Notes: a model not told the origin generated them from the letters alone. Shown: positions 21,358 to 29,228, counted from the first letter of the stretch. The stretch: 64,000 nt of DNA from a virus (IMGVR_UViG_3300042515_001753:124001-188000), one strand, 5' to 3'. Made by a program: numbers and translations.

Positions 21358-21662
21358 CGTAGTTTCCTCTTGATTTTGGTGAGACAATCATTAAATCCTT
21401 CTACACTACACTCCACATAAATATTTTGACTTCCTGCTGCTGATTGTTCTTTCGGCAACCATTCTTTCTCAATTCTATCTACCAAACTTTCAATAGTCTC
21501 TGCTGCCTCATTATTATTGAGAAAGATTTCATCCCACCAATCAGCAATAATACCATAAAGAGTTTCTGGTTTCTTTGGTTCTTCCACTCTCTTATACTTC
21601 ACACCCATAATGGTTGCGTAGTCTCCTTCTATGAGAACTTTTGAGATGTCGGTTTCAGTCAT
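21354..21662 (-). CDS. Hypothetical protein, 102 aa
   Basis: MTETDISKVLIEGDYATIMG, YGIIADWWDEIFLNNNEAAE, IEKEWLPKEQ and GFNDCLTKIKRKLR. The ADWW-E--L-----AA---DRIE-WLP pattern is one I have seen in cyanophage small proteins. Function unknown. Confidence 0.65.
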   Translation of the reverse strand: MTETDISKVLIEGDYATIMGVKYKRVEEPKKPETLYGIIADWWDEIFLNNNEAAETIESLVDRIEKEWLPKEQSAAGSQNIYVECSVEGFNDCLTKIKRKLR

Positions 21663-21882
21663 TTTCTTTCATACAAGGGTATTCAAACTTTTCACCAATA
21701 CATTCTAACATAGTGCGGGCAAAGGTAATCTCACCATAAGCACAACCATCTTCAAAGGCATCATCATAACTACCAGCACTTGGAGTATAATCATCTCCAA
21801 ATAGACCTTCATAGCAGTGTTTTACCTCTGCTACTTCTTTGAGAACCTTGAGGAGAAGATTGAGTTTTTCTTCGTTAGTCAT
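21655..21882 (-). CDS. Hypothetical acidic protein, 75 aa
   Basis: MTNEEKLNLLLKVLKEVAEV, then YDDAFEDGCAYGEITFARTM. Helical. Overlaps the next gene by 8 bases. Confidence 0.6.
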   Translation of the reverse strand: MTNEEKLNLLLKVLKEVAEVKHCYEGLFGDDYTPSAGSYDDAFEDGCAYGEITFARTMLECIGEKFEYPCMKEND

Positions 21883-22028
21883 TGTAGAACATCAATAAGT
21901 TTGTTAAACATCCAAGAGATTATGAGTGCCTGTCCCCAAGTAAGAGGAAAGAAAGACACAAGTGCCCAACCCAATAATCCCACAACAATATAAAATCCAA
22001 TTGTTGCTCCAATCTCGTGTTTAGTCAT
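21879..22028 (-). CDS. Two-span membrane peptide, 49 aa, copy 1
   Basis: MTKHEIGATIGFYIVVGLLG, then WALVSFFPLTWGQALIISWM: two hydrophobic segments. A near-identical second copy lies at 29926-30075; only the last two codons and flanks differ. Role in the membrane unknown. Confidence 0.65.
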   Translation of the reverse strand: MTKHEIGATIGFYIVVGLLGWALVSFFPLTWGQALIISWMFNKLIDVLQ

Positions 22029-22192
22029 TTTATGTTCCCCGTGAGAAATACTTTGAGTGTCTTCCCATCATTATGAAAACTTACCTGAACTTTAGAACAC
22101 TCATCCCATTCATCCCAAAAAAGGTCTCCATCATCATTTGAAATTACTTCAACACGATTTACATTTGGATACTTTTGAATGTTTTCAGTCAT
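22025..22192 (-). CDS. Hypothetical protein, 55 aa
   Basis: MTENIQKYPNVNRVEVISND, then a beta-rich SFHNDGKTLKVFLTGNIK. ATGA overlaps both ends. Confidence 0.55.
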   Translation of the reverse strand: MTENIQKYPNVNRVEVISNDDGDLFWDEWDECSKVQVSFHNDGKTLKVFLTGNIK

Positions 22193-22398
22193 TTGAGGTT
22201 CCTCATAATGAATTCTTTGTATTCTCTTTGCCCCAACTTATAAGCATTCATAGAATAGTCGGTGTCTGGATATCCAATAGTATTAGGCAACCATTCTTTG
22301 AGTGCTTCAATCATAAACTCTATACTTCTTGGGTCAATTTTTCCACCACCTTCTTTGAGGACATAAAAGAAAAATGAGTTCTTGTTTGCTTGGTTCAT
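22189..22398 (-). CDS. Hypothetical protein, 69 aa
   Basis: Start chosen at MNQANKNSFFFYVLKEGGGK, overlapping the upstream stop; then FMIEALKEWLPNTIGYPDTD and AYKLGQREYKEFIM. The ALKEWLP and A-KLG-REY patterns recur in neighbouring small proteins. Confidence 0.6.
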   Translation of the reverse strand: MNQANKNSFFFYVLKEGGGKIDPRSIEFMIEALKEWLPNTIGYPDTDYSMNAYKLGQREYKEFIMRNLK

Positions 22399-22502
22399 TT
22401 CAATACCTCCAAGCAAATAGAACAGAGACAATCATCAGTGAATTGGTAGAACCAACCATCCTCGTGGTGAATGCGAAACTCTTTTGTGATTTGGTAAGTC
22501 AT
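22395..22502 (-). CDS. Mosaic small protein, 35 aa
   Basis: MTYQITKEFRIHHEDGWFYQ matches the start of the 67-aa protein at 23830-24033, while the end (TDDCLCSICLEVLK) matches the end of the 61-aa protein at 29744-29929. It looks like a recombinant or deletion product of the two families, still intact as a reading frame and first in its operon. Confidence 0.5.
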   Translation of the reverse strand: MTYQITKEFRIHHEDGWFYQFTDDCLCSICLEVLK

Positions 22503-22525
22503 CAGGTCTTTGTGTGTATGAGTGT

Positions 22526-22582
22526 ATTATAAGGCATCCTGTGGGTCTGTGGAGGGGTCTTGTGCCAGTTCTTCAAGTGTCC
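22526..22582 (-). promoter_or_regulatory. Palindrome/TATAAT cassette
   Basis: TATAAT at 22531-22526 and the consensus-like element TGTGCCAGTTCTTCAAGTGT from 22561. The stretch between is GC-rich (CACAGACCCACAGG) with only a weak hairpin. Confidence 0.7.
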
Positions 22583-22923
22583 TACAGACCCAAATGTTTT
22601 CTATCAGTATCACTCAAAGAAGCAAGGTCTTTCTTGAGTTGTTGTAGTTTTCGTTCCTTTGCTTTTACTTTCTCTGCCTTTTCTTTCTCCAGTTGTTTCA
22701 TCCGTTTATCATATTCCTTGTCGGTTTCTTCACGATGCTTGTAGAGATAATATTCAGTGTATTTTTCACCACCATAATCCCATTCATATTCACTCTCAAT
22801 CCCCTCCCAACCAGCATCTAATTCTGCTTGAAGTGAGGAAATAATGTCTTCAAGTTTTCCATCAATGTCCCCATAATACTTTTGAGTTTCTTTGACTTGA
22901 ATTTTTTTAGGTTGGTTAGTCAT
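22582..22923 (-). CDS. Hypothetical coiled-coil protein, 113 aa
   Basis: MTNQPKKIQVKETQKYYGDI, an acidic aromatic middle, and a long basic/acidic helix (EYDKRMKQLEKEKAEKVKAK) typical of a coiled coil. Function unknown. Confidence 0.65.
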   Translation of the reverse strand: MTNQPKKIQVKETQKYYGDIDGKLEDIISSLQAELDAGWEGIESEYEWDYGGEKYTEYYLYKHREETDKEYDKRMKQLEKEKAEKVKAKERKLQQLKKDLASLSDTDRKHLGL

Positions 22924-23243
22924 TTCAGTTCTCCATAAGAAAGTGTTTTGATTTCTTCTACATTCAAGGTTTTGACATAACCACGAGGATAATCATTATC
23001 ATAAGCATTAAAGACAAAAACAGGAATGTTTCGTTCCTTACAGATTTGTTTGAACTTGTCTTCATTCAGTTCAAACTTACCAACATACTCAACATTTGGA
23101 TACATATCCCAAGATGCTACAAGTCCTCCTGTATAATACCCCCACTCAAACTCATCAAGTTCTTGAATGATGTTTTCTACATCTTGAATGTTTTCTGGAT
23201 TAGTGTAGATGCGTCCGTATCCTTTGTAATTGAAGGCAGTCAT
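22920..23243 (-). CDS. Hypothetical protein, 107 aa
   Basis: MTAFNYKGYGRIYTNPENIQ, then WDMYPNVEYVGKFELNEDKF; mixed alpha/beta. ATGA overlaps with both neighbours. Confidence 0.65.
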   Translation of the reverse strand: MTAFNYKGYGRIYTNPENIQDVENIIQELDEFEWGYYTGGLVASWDMYPNVEYVGKFELNEDKFKQICKERNIPVFVFNAYDNDYPRGYVKTLNVEEIKTLSYGELK

Positions 23244-23437
23244 TTCAGTTCCTCCAGTTCATTCGCAAGTTCAAGAATGTTCTTTTCAGTAATACCAATC
23301 CACTTGAGTTCTTCTACAACTTTACGAAGAGTAGCAACAGCAATAGTATGAGGATGAGATTGTTCCATATCACCCCAGTCAAATCTCACTTCTTCAATAG
23401 CATCTGCGACTGCTTGTGCCTCTTTAGTCATTTTCAT
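23240..23437 (-). CDS. Hypothetical helical protein, 65 aa
   Basis: MKMTKEAQAVADAIEEVRFD, then TIAVATLRKVVEELKWIGIT. Start at the first ATG, 9 bases after AGAGG. Helical. Confidence 0.6.
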   Translation of the reverse strand: MKMTKEAQAVADAIEEVRFDWGDMEQSHPHTIAVATLRKVVEELKWIGITEKNILELANELEELK

Positions 23438-23438
23438 T

Positions 23439-23651
23439 TCAGTTGTCCTCTATCAAACGAATGTTGTTTTCAATCTCACCTCTCATATCATAAAAATATG
23501 CTTTAGCAGCATCAAGACACCATTTATCGTAGTCATCTTGTGTAGGATAGTCTACATCTTCCAGTTCTCCCCACATTGAAATAAACTCATCTACGGAAAG
23601 TGTGTATTCCAGAGGAATGTATGCGACTTTGGGAATGATGTGGTTAGTCAT
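23439..23651 (-). CDS. Hypothetical protein, 70 aa
   Basis: MTNHIIPKVAYIPLEYTLSV, then acidic helices. ATGA overlap upstream. No motif. Confidence 0.6.
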   Translation of the reverse strand: MTNHIIPKVAYIPLEYTLSVDEFISMWGELEDVDYPTQDDYDKWCLDAAKAYFYDMRGEIENNIRLIEDN

Positions 23652-23833
23652 TTCAGTCCAATCAGTTTAGCAAATTCAGGAGTAATGATGAGGTTTTGTT
23701 CTCTTACAAGATTACGAACTTCTTTACGAAGATTTATCCACTTGTTGTAGTAATCTTGTGATGCTTTTTGTGCTCTGTTTTTAGCATCAAAGTCGCACTG
23801 GTGTTCGTAGGTTCTACTTTCGTAGTATCTCAT
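23648..23833 (-). CDS. Hypothetical basic protein, 61 aa
   Basis: MRYYESRTYEHQCDFDAKNR, then KASQDYYNKWINLRKEVRNL. Helical and basic; overlaps both neighbours. Confidence 0.6.
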   Translation of the reverse strand: MRYYESRTYEHQCDFDAKNRAQKASQDYYNKWINLRKEVRNLVREQNLIITPEFAKLIGLK

Positions 23834-24033
23834 TTCAGTTCTTGGAGGACAGAGATAAAGGTTTCAAGGCAATCTTTGGGAATGTGAAAAGGTTCCCCCG
23901 TTTTAGTTTCTTCAATTCCGTGAGATGTGTATTGATTAATCTCTACAAGACCTTGACCATCATCAGTAAGTTGGTAGAACCAATCATCTTCAATGTTGTG
24001 AATACGAAGTTGTCGGGTGATTTGGTAAGTCAT
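23830..24033 (-). CDS. MTYQIT-family hypothetical protein, 67 aa
   Basis: MTYQITRQLRIHNIEDDWFY, then TSHGIEETKTGEPFHIPKDC. Related at its start to the 35-aa mosaic gene (22395) and more distantly to the 75-aa gene (30072). Start chosen by ATGA overlap. Confidence 0.6.
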   Translation of the reverse strand: MTYQITRQLRIHNIEDDWFYQLTDDGQGLVEINQYTSHGIEETKTGEPFHIPKDCLETFISVLQELK

Positions 24034-24260
24034 TTGATAGTCACCGTTTGATTTTTGATTTGGCAAAGACGGGAAAGATTATCACCCGCAGTAGCAACTT
24101 GAAGGAAGTTGTAGTTAGTTCCACATTGCTCGTTGAGTGCTTTCTGAGTTGTGAGGACCTGCATGACCCCTGTGATGGGGGCAGCAAGAAGAACCAAAAC
24201 AATACCACCAGTAATCACAGCAATCCAAGCATCCGTAAAATCAAAGTTGTTGCGTTTCAT
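24030..24260 (-). CDS. Single-span membrane protein, 76 aa
   Basis: MKRNNFDFTDAWIAVITGGI, VLVLLAAPITGVMQVLTTQK: one transmembrane helix, then a polar domain with two cysteines (EQCGTNYN, SRLCQIKN). Probably anchored in the inner membrane with the cysteines outside. Confidence 0.65.
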   Translation of the reverse strand: MKRNNFDFTDAWIAVITGGIVLVLLAAPITGVMQVLTTQKALNEQCGTNYNFLQVATAGDNLSRLCQIKNQTVTIK

Positions 24261-24269
24261 TTCAGTTCC

Positions 24270-24599
24270 TCAAAATTGATGTTTAATTTCTTCTTCTGTT
24301 GCTATCTCCACAATAGGATAACTCATATCTTCATAAGCACCAAAATCAAAATCAGTACTCAATCTTGAGGCAACATTATCGCACAGATAATCAGCAAAAA
24401 TTCCTGGGTCAAGTTCTCCATCATCTGTAAGCATATCATCATCCTTATGCTTTTCGGGGTCAAACCTCACATAAAAAGTTACTTTATAACCTTTTAGATT
24501 TTCCAAAGCATCATTTACCTTCTGCTGTTCCTTATGCTTTTGGATTTGAAGTTCAAGTTCGTTGAGTTGTTCTTTGGTCAGTTGTGAAAGGTCAATCAT
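24270..24599 (-). CDS. Hypothetical protein, 109 aa
   Basis: An N-terminal coiled-coil-like helix (LTKEQLNELELQIQKHKEQQ) and an acidic alpha/beta domain (VTFYVRFDPEKHKDDDMLTD). First gene of the operon after the cassette at 24623. Confidence 0.65.
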   Translation of the reverse strand: MIDLSQLTKEQLNELELQIQKHKEQQKVNDALENLKGYKVTFYVRFDPEKHKDDDMLTDDGELDPGIFADYLCDNVASRLSTDFDFGAYEDMSYPIVEIATEEEIKHQF

Positions 24600-24622
24600 C
24601 AGGTGTCTGTGTGTATAAGAGT

Positions 24623-24680
24623 ATTATAGGGCATCCAGAGGCACCCAGAGCATCCCCTGTGCCAGTTCTTCAAGTGTCCT
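24623..24680 (-). promoter_or_regulatory. Palindrome/TATAAT cassette
   Basis: TATAAT at 24628-24623 and TGTGCCAGTTCTTCAAGTGT at 24658. Its TTGAAG segment supplies the stop codon (TGA) of the upstream zinc-ribbon gene. Confidence 0.7.
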
Positions 24681-24777
24681 TACACCGATGTAATGGAATA
24701 CGAAGAAACTGAAAGAACCTTCCAATATATCCTATCGGTTCTCCGCATTTAGGACAACAATAAGATGGATAAGTCAT
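24670..24777 (-). CDS. Small zinc-ribbon protein, 35 aa
   Basis: MTYPSYCCPKCGEPIGYIGR, then FFQFLRIPLHRCKDT: a CxxC knuckle plus a late cysteine. The stop codon is in the cassette palindrome, so the last residues may have been shaped by it. ATGA overlap upstream. Confidence 0.5.
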   Translation of the reverse strand: MTYPSYCCPKCGEPIGYIGRFFQFLRIPLHRCKDT

Positions 24778-25346
24778 TTATCTTTCCAAGTAAAGTCAAA
24801 AAAGATTTTAGCACAATTCCTCACCAACCAGTTAGGTTTCTTATCCAGATACATTTTGATGTTTGGTTGAATAGACCAATAACCTACCTTATTTGTACCA
24901 ATTCTATACTCTGTATTCCAAGATACAGTATTATTGGCAACAAGATAAGAACCATCTGTTCCTACTGTAAGTGTTACTGGAAAACTACCATATTTTTTTG
25001 CGGATTCAAAGTCCTCATCCTGTTTCTTACAGAACTCATCATACCTTTTCAACTTATACAACCAGTTGTGCCCAATCCTATATTCAAGATGAGTTTTCTC
25101 AATCAGTTTCTCAAACTTCTCTTCCAGTTCTTGTGAGATTTCTTCTAATGACTTGCGTGGTAATTGAAATGAACCTTTGATTTCAGGATGCTTATAAGGA
25201 ATGGTGAAGTATTCCTTTGCGACTTCATATTGTTCATTATCTTCACCCATAGAAGCAATCAAACCCATAGTATCAAAGACATTTTTTATATCTTTGATGG
25301 TTTTGAGTTTGCTTGTATCAAGTTTGTGATTTAGTCGTTCAGTCAT
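24774..25346 (-). CDS. Hypothetical protein, 190 aa
   Basis: MTERLNHKLDTSKLKTIKDI, a long central helix (RKSLEEISQELEEKFEKLIE) and a beta-rich C-terminus with NIKMYLDKKPNWLVRNCAKI. The end (tail of the form P---VR---K--FD--W) is shared with the 107-aa protein at 26907, so a small common C-terminal module may exist. Function unknown. Confidence 0.65.
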   Translation of the reverse strand: MTERLNHKLDTSKLKTIKDIKNVFDTMGLIASMGEDNEQYEVAKEYFTIPYKHPEIKGSFQLPRKSLEEISQELEEKFEKLIEKTHLEYRIGHNWLYKLKRYDEFCKKQDEDFESAKKYGSFPVTLTVGTDGSYLVANNTVSWNTEYRIGTNKVGYWSIQPNIKMYLDKKPNWLVRNCAKIFFDFTWKDK

Positions 25347-25573
25347 TTTACAGCATCCACAAATACAGGAACTTGACCACAAATCTCATTTGCCGCAGTA
25401 TCATTCACACCATAAGATTTTCTACATTCTATCACAATCTCATAAGATTTCAAGAACATCTCTCTGTCCTTTTGAGTATTGTAAGTGTTTAGTAGTTCCA
25501 TAGAAAGGAAATAACCAGTAATGATAAGAAGTGGAATAATGAGAGTAAAGATAAAAAGTTTCATTTCAGTCAT
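25343..25573 (-). CDS. Membrane-anchored protein, 76 aa
   Basis: MTEMKLFIFTLIIPLLIITG is an N-terminal anchor or signal; the rest (ECRKSYGVNDTAANEICGQV) has two cysteines and is polar. Overlaps both neighbours by ATGA. Confidence 0.6.
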   Translation of the reverse strand: MTEMKLFIFTLIIPLLIITGYFLSMELLNTYNTQKDREMFLKSYEIVIECRKSYGVNDTAANEICGQVPVFVDAVK

Positions 25574-25782
25574 AATCCTTTGCGTGATACTTCTTCATTT
25601 AATTCCCAACCAGCATCGTGCCCCACTTTGAAACCTTTAGTATAACCTTCATCATAAAGTTCTCGGGCAAACTTCAAGAGGTCTTCTTCATCACATTCCC
25701 AGTAAATGTCGTTTGTTGTTTTACTTATGTGTCTATCAAACCCATAGGATTTAGCAAGTTCAATAATTTCAGGATTAGTCAT
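25570..25782 (-). CDS. Hypothetical protein, 70 aa, paralogue 1
   Basis: MTNPEIIELAKSYGFDRHIS, then KFARELYDEGYTKGFKVGHD. Nearly identical to the 70-aa protein at 27834-28046, with differences mostly in the first 15 residues. A recent duplication. Confidence 0.65.
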   Translation of the reverse strand: MTNPEIIELAKSYGFDRHISKTTNDIYWECDEEDLLKFARELYDEGYTKGFKVGHDAGWELNEEVSRKGL

Positions 25783-25785
25783 TCT

Positions 25786-25992
25786 TCAATCTCCAAGAAC
25801 ACCAGACCTTACACTATCCACACCTTCTCCATAACCATCACTATAACCCTTATTATATGCCTTATAAGTAGATATAAGAGCAAACTTTACAGCAACCTCA
25901 CGGAAGGCATTATTGAGAGCACCAATCATTTCAGTATTCATTCCAAACTGGGTTCCATCTCCCCAGAGTTCAATAAGTTCTTGTTCAGTCAT
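25786..25992 (-). CDS. Hypothetical protein, 68 aa
   Basis: MTEQELIELWGDGTQFGMNT, then YKAYNKGYSDGYGEGVDSVR. Shares the ELI-L-G and YNKGY-DG layout with the 70-aa paralogues. TGATG overlap upstream. Confidence 0.6.
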   Translation of the reverse strand: MTEQELIELWGDGTQFGMNTEMIGALNNAFREVAVKFALISTYKAYNKGYSDGYGEGVDSVRSGVLGD

Positions 25993-26183
25993 CAGTTTGC
26001 CTCCAACTTGTAGTAATCATACTTCACCTTACACCCCTTTGGTTGTTCCATACAATACACAATTACTTTTTCTTCTGTTTCTTGTCGTGCGGTGACTGTT
26101 CCCAAGAGAAGTCCTGGAAAAAATCCTATCACAATACCACTAAGGATAATACCAAGAGTTGGTGTAAGATTGTCGTCAGTCAT
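25992..26183 (-). CDS. Single-span membrane peptide, 63 aa
   Basis: TLGIILSGIVIGFFPGLLLG is a transmembrane helix; the tail has two cysteines (VYCMEQPKGCKVKYDYYK). TGATG overlaps with both neighbours. Confidence 0.6.
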   Translation of the reverse strand: MTDDNLTPTLGIILSGIVIGFFPGLLLGTVTARQETEEKVIVYCMEQPKGCKVKYDYYKLEAN

Positions 26184-26422
26184 CAGTTTGCCTCCAATTC
26201 AGTAGCAATATCTAAAATTGCCTCACGAATACTTTCATTTCTTGTTTCAAGTGCTTCATCCCATTCTCTATGCCCTGAAAAACAGGCATAATTTTCAGGG
26301 GCAACATTATCAGCAAGAACACGAAGAGCAGCAGCAAAACCCTCTCGGATTGTTCCTCCGTTAGAAAATACTTCATCGGCAGCATCTATGATTGCTTGTG
26401 TTTGGGGTGAAAGGTTAGTCAT
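26183..26422 (-). CDS. Hypothetical helical protein, 79 aa
   Basis: MTNLSPQTQAIIDAADEVFS, REGFAAALRVLADNVAPENY. The LSPQ-QA--DA opening recurs in small cyanobacterial/phage proteins. Start chosen just after the cassette at 26444; the longer frame would read the promoter. Confidence 0.65.
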   Translation of the reverse strand: MTNLSPQTQAIIDAADEVFSNGGTIREGFAAALRVLADNVAPENYACFSGHREWDEALETRNESIREAILDIATELEAN

Positions 26423-26443
26423 CGGTTGGTTGCTTATGAGTGT

Positions 26444-26502
26444 ATTATAGGGCATCACAGGAGCATTTGGAGTGTCCTTGTGCCAGTTCGTCAAGTGTCC
26501 CT
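26444..26502 (-). promoter_or_regulatory. Palindrome/TATAAT cassette
   Basis: TATAAT at 26449-26444; TGTGCCAGTTCGTCAAGTGT from about 26479. Drives the five-gene group from 26422 leftwards. Confidence 0.7.
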
Positions 26503-26747
26503 CACAATACCTCACAAAGCCCTTGAATACTATACCTTGTAATAAATCCTTTGGTTGTGTATTTTTTCTTATAATTCTCAATAAACTCTTTTGCTTCTTT
26601 TTTGGTTTCAAATGTACCGAAGTTGCGATAGAATTCTTCAATAGTACCATCATAACTATCAATATAAGTTCTCACAATCCACTTATGAGAATGCTCTGGG
26701 TAAAAATCATTTTCTTCTATGTGTTTATAGTATTCTTCTTTACTCAT
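26502..26747 (-). CDS. Hypothetical protein, 81 aa
   Basis: MSKEEYYKHIEENDFYPEHS, WIVRTYIDSYDGTIEEFYRN, then a basic helix. Overlaps upstream gene by 8 bases. No motif. Confidence 0.6.
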   Translation of the reverse strand: MSKEEYYKHIEENDFYPEHSHKWIVRTYIDSYDGTIEEFYRNFGTFETKKEAKEFIENYKKKYTTKGFITRYSIQGLCEVL

Positions 26748-26910
26748 AATACATATCCTCCTCATACTTCACATAATCACTTTGAAGATAATTGAAGAAC
26801 TCTCCATCATCGTGGGTCATAGTCCAGCACCATTCATCAAAACATTCACCAATCCAATACCAACCAGATTGGAGTTTCTCAAAGACATTCATAGGTCTGT
26901 TGTATTTCAT
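26740..26910 (-). CDS. Hypothetical aromatic protein, 56 aa
   Basis: MKYNRPMNVFEKLQSGWYWI, then WCWTMTHDDGEFFNYLQSDY. Rich in W and Y. ATGA overlap upstream. Confidence 0.6.
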   Translation of the reverse strand: MKYNRPMNVFEKLQSGWYWIGECFDEWCWTMTHDDGEFFNYLQSDYVKYEEDMYYE

Positions 26911-27230
26911 TTCTCCTCTACCCAAGTACAATCAAAACAAAGTTTCATCATAAACCTCACAAACCTATTAGGAACGTGTCCTTCTTGTGGAGTATAAGCA
27001 ATTCCACAACCAGGACTACCACCAAACATATAACAAGTCCAATTAGATTGTTTTGGATTATGAATGTAGGAAGATATATAAGGATACGGTAGATTATCCC
27101 CAGAAGGTTTTACTGGTTGTCCTATGTTATACTCCATCGCATCAACATCCCAACCACAACATTCCACAGCACTATGAAGTGTAGAAAGAAACTCTGGGGT
27201 GATAAGTTCTTTGAGTTCTTGTTTCGTCAT
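26907..27230 (-). CDS. Hypothetical protein, 107 aa
   Basis: MTKQELKELITPEFLSTLHS, then a cysteine-containing middle and RFVRFMMKLCFDCTWVEEK. The tail resembles that of the 190-aa protein at 24774. ATGA overlaps both sides. Confidence 0.6.
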   Translation of the reverse strand: MTKQELKELITPEFLSTLHSAVECCGWDVDAMEYNIGQPVKPSGDNLPYPYISSYIHNPKQSNWTCYMFGGSPGCGIAYTPQEGHVPNRFVRFMMKLCFDCTWVEEK

Positions 27231-27646
27231 TTCAAATTTTCTCCCAAAACAGTAAGACATTCTTCATATCCTTTCAAGTATTCTCCAGTCATCACATTAT
27301 GAGTGTATTGAGACATCCATTCTTTTACAATTTCACAAAACTCATCACAATCAGGTACAATCCATACTGTTTCATGAAATAATTGATGAAGAGTTTTGAG
27401 TTCTTCTGGTTCTTCTTCTGGTTCTTGTGATACTTTCTCTTCATAAGCAGCATTATAACCCTGCTCAAAATTCGTCCAAGTTGAACCATCCCAACAAGTA
27501 TCGGCAATATCAGTCACAGGATACCTACCATAAACTCTTTTGAATGCTTCTTCTACTGGTGATTTTGTTTTTTCCAGTTCCTCCAAGAATGAGAGTTTCT
27601 TCTCAAGCATTTTGATTTCTGCTTTTACTTTTTGAATTTCAGTCAT
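27227..27646 (-). CDS. Hypothetical protein, 139 aa
   Basis: A coiled-coil start (KVKAEIKMLEKKLSFLEELE), an acidic linker (SQEPEEEPEELKTL) and VKEWMSQYTHNVMTGEYLKG. Contains the FEQGYNAAYEEK variant of the recurrent GYN-A motif. Function unknown. Confidence 0.65.
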   Translation of the reverse strand: MTEIQKVKAEIKMLEKKLSFLEELEKTKSPVEEAFKRVYGRYPVTDIADTCWDGSTWTNFEQGYNAAYEEKVSQEPEEEPEELKTLHQLFHETVWIVPDCDEFCEIVKEWMSQYTHNVMTGEYLKGYEECLTVLGENLK

Positions 27647-27837
27647 TTTAGTTCCTCAATAATGGATTTGATTTGTTTGAGATTATCATAGTTTTCTTTA
27701 TGAAAATCATAAAGTTCAGACAAACTCTCTATGTTATTTTCGGTATAATTAGTTTCCTCACGGATTTCCCAAGAAAGACTTTCCATCTCTCCTGATGCTT
27801 CTTCAAGATAATAGTTGAGAGTATCAAGTAAAGTCAT
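27643..27837 (-). CDS. Hypothetical protein, 64 aa
   Basis: MTLLDTLNYYLEEASGEMES, then LSWEIREETNYTENNIESLS. Paralogue of the first half of the 119-aa protein at 29221-29580. ATGA overlaps both sides. Confidence 0.65.
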   Translation of the reverse strand: MTLLDTLNYYLEEASGEMESLSWEIREETNYTENNIESLSELYDFHKENYDNLKQIKSIIEELK

Positions 27838-28046
27838 AACCCTCTGCGTGATACTTCTTCATTTAGTTCCCAACCAGCATCGTGCCCTACTTTGAAACCT
27901 TTAGTATAACCCTCATCATAGAGTTCTCGGGCAAACTTCAAGAGGTCTTCTTCATCACATTCCCAGTAAATGTCGTGTGTTGTTTTACTTATGTGTCTAT
28001 CAAACCCATAGGTTTCAGCAAGTTTTAGAAGTTCTTCGTTAGTCAT
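27834..28046 (-). CDS. Hypothetical protein, 70 aa, paralogue 2
   Basis: MTNEELLKLAETYGFDRHIS, then the same 55-residue body as the protein at 25570-25782 with two changes. The duplicated DNA also shares most silent positions, so the copy is recent. Confidence 0.65.
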   Translation of the reverse strand: MTNEELLKLAETYGFDRHISKTTHDIYWECDEEDLLKFARELYDEGYTKGFKVGHDAGWELNEEVSRRGL

Positions 28047-28249
28047 TTTCTAAAAAGTCGTTCAAGTTTTTCTTTGTTCTTGAAGAGTTCATAAGATTTG
28101 ATTTGCTCTCCATAATACTTACTGATGTGCCTACACAAATCTTCTTCTTGTTTAGTAATATCCAGATTATGTTTGTCTTTCATGATAAGGATAGTTTCAA
28201 TATCTTTGAGAGCACTAACTGGAATATCTAAAAACTCTTCGTAGGTCAT
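28043..28249 (-). CDS. Hypothetical helical protein, 68 aa
   Basis: MTYEEFLDIPVSALKDIETI, then long charged helices. ATG chosen over an upstream GTG because GGAG sits 8 bases before the ATG. Confidence 0.6.
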   Translation of the reverse strand: MTYEEFLDIPVSALKDIETILIMKDKHNLDITKQEEDLCRHISKYYGEQIKSYELFKNKEKLERLFRK

Positions 28250-28251
28250 AA

Positions 28252-28542
28252 TTACCACTCCAATTCAACATACACATAATCCCTCAAATAATCAGGAAGG
28301 TTTTCTTTCAGGTATTCTACCATATATTCTTGAAGTTCATAAGCAGTTGGAGAGCACTCTTCAATCAACACACCATACTCCGCATCCTCATCGTGAATAC
28401 TATACTTCACATATACATCAACCACTCGCAGGTCAGCATAATTTACACCACTAAATCGTTCGGTGGAGTTCTTATGTTCTTCAAGTGCCTTTGTAGCAAC
28501 TTCTTGAATTTGAAATAGATTGTCTTTGATGTTGGAGTTCAT
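28252..28542 (-). CDS. Hypothetical protein, 96 aa
   Basis: MNSNIKDNLFQIQEVATKAL, RVVDVYVKYSIHDEDAEYGV, LPDYLRDYVYVELEW. Alpha/beta, no motif. ATGA overlap upstream. Confidence 0.6.
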   Translation of the reverse strand: MNSNIKDNLFQIQEVATKALEEHKNSTERFSGVNYADLRVVDVYVKYSIHDEDAEYGVLIEECSPTAYELQEYMVEYLKENLPDYLRDYVYVELEW

Positions 28543-28862
28543 TTGTTGTATTTCAGTAGCATTTTGAGTGTTGTTGATGGTTCCATACTCTCATCAATCT
28601 TATGAGGTTCCAGAAGTTCTACAAGTTCCTCATACTTCTTCTTATAGTCAATACCCAAATCAACTTCATCCCCAGAAAGAGCATCCCTGATGATTTCTAT
28701 GGATGTGAATATATTATGCCCTTCCCGTATATTTGGTGGAAATATACCATACACAAAATCATAGGTATGTCCTCGTTTATGAAGATATTTTCTAATTTCA
28801 TCTTCAGTCAAAGAAAAGTTGAAAGTATAACCAAATTTTTCACTACAATAATCAAATTTCAT
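28539..28862 (-). CDS. Hypothetical protein, 107 aa
   Basis: MKFDYCSEKFGYTFNFSLTE, then DYKKKYEELVELLEPHKIDE. Function unknown. Confidence 0.6.
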   Translation of the reverse strand: MKFDYCSEKFGYTFNFSLTEDEIRKYLHKRGHTYDFVYGIFPPNIREGHNIFTSIEIIRDALSGDEVDLGIDYKKKYEELVELLEPHKIDESMEPSTTLKMLLKYNK

Positions 28863-28866
28863 TTTT

Positions 28867-29055
28867 TCACTCCTGTAAGTTCATTTCGTTTCCAGTCATA
28901 CCATAATTCAAATAGTAAAAGAACTGTATTCTCAATCTATCTGGATTTTTGAAACCATCCAAATGAGGATACATAGTTCCTCTCCAAGTGTATAAACAAT
29001 ATTCAAAAACACTTATGGATGTTTGAATAGTCCATTTATGTTTCATCGGTTTCAT
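28867..29055 (-). CDS. Hypothetical protein, 62 aa
   Basis: MKPMKHKWTIQTSISVFEYC, then FQ-type aromatic tail (RIQFFYYLNYGMTGNEMN). Start by ATGA overlap. No motif. Confidence 0.6.
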   Translation of the reverse strand: MKPMKHKWTIQTSISVFEYCLYTWRGTMYPHLDGFKNPDRLRIQFFYYLNYGMTGNEMNLQE

Positions 29056-29228
29056 TTTGCCCTCATCGCAGTAATCACAGCATTTCTTACGGTTTTTCCT
29101 TTTAGATGGTTCATACGAGACCCACCATTCATAAACACCCAATCACTTTCACCATTCATTTGGAGATTGTGTGGATGAAATTGATTGAGTAGAAATTCAA
29201 GGATTTCTGTGTCTGTTGGTTCAGTCAT
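29052..29228 (-). CDS. Hypothetical protein, 58 aa
   Basis: MTEPTDTEILEFLLNQFHPH, then WVFMNGGSRMNHLKGKTVRN. Start at the ATG that overlaps the upstream gene by 8 bases. Confidence 0.6.
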   Translation of the reverse strand: MTEPTDTEILEFLLNQFHPHNLQMNGESDWVFMNGGSRMNHLKGKTVRNAVITAMRAK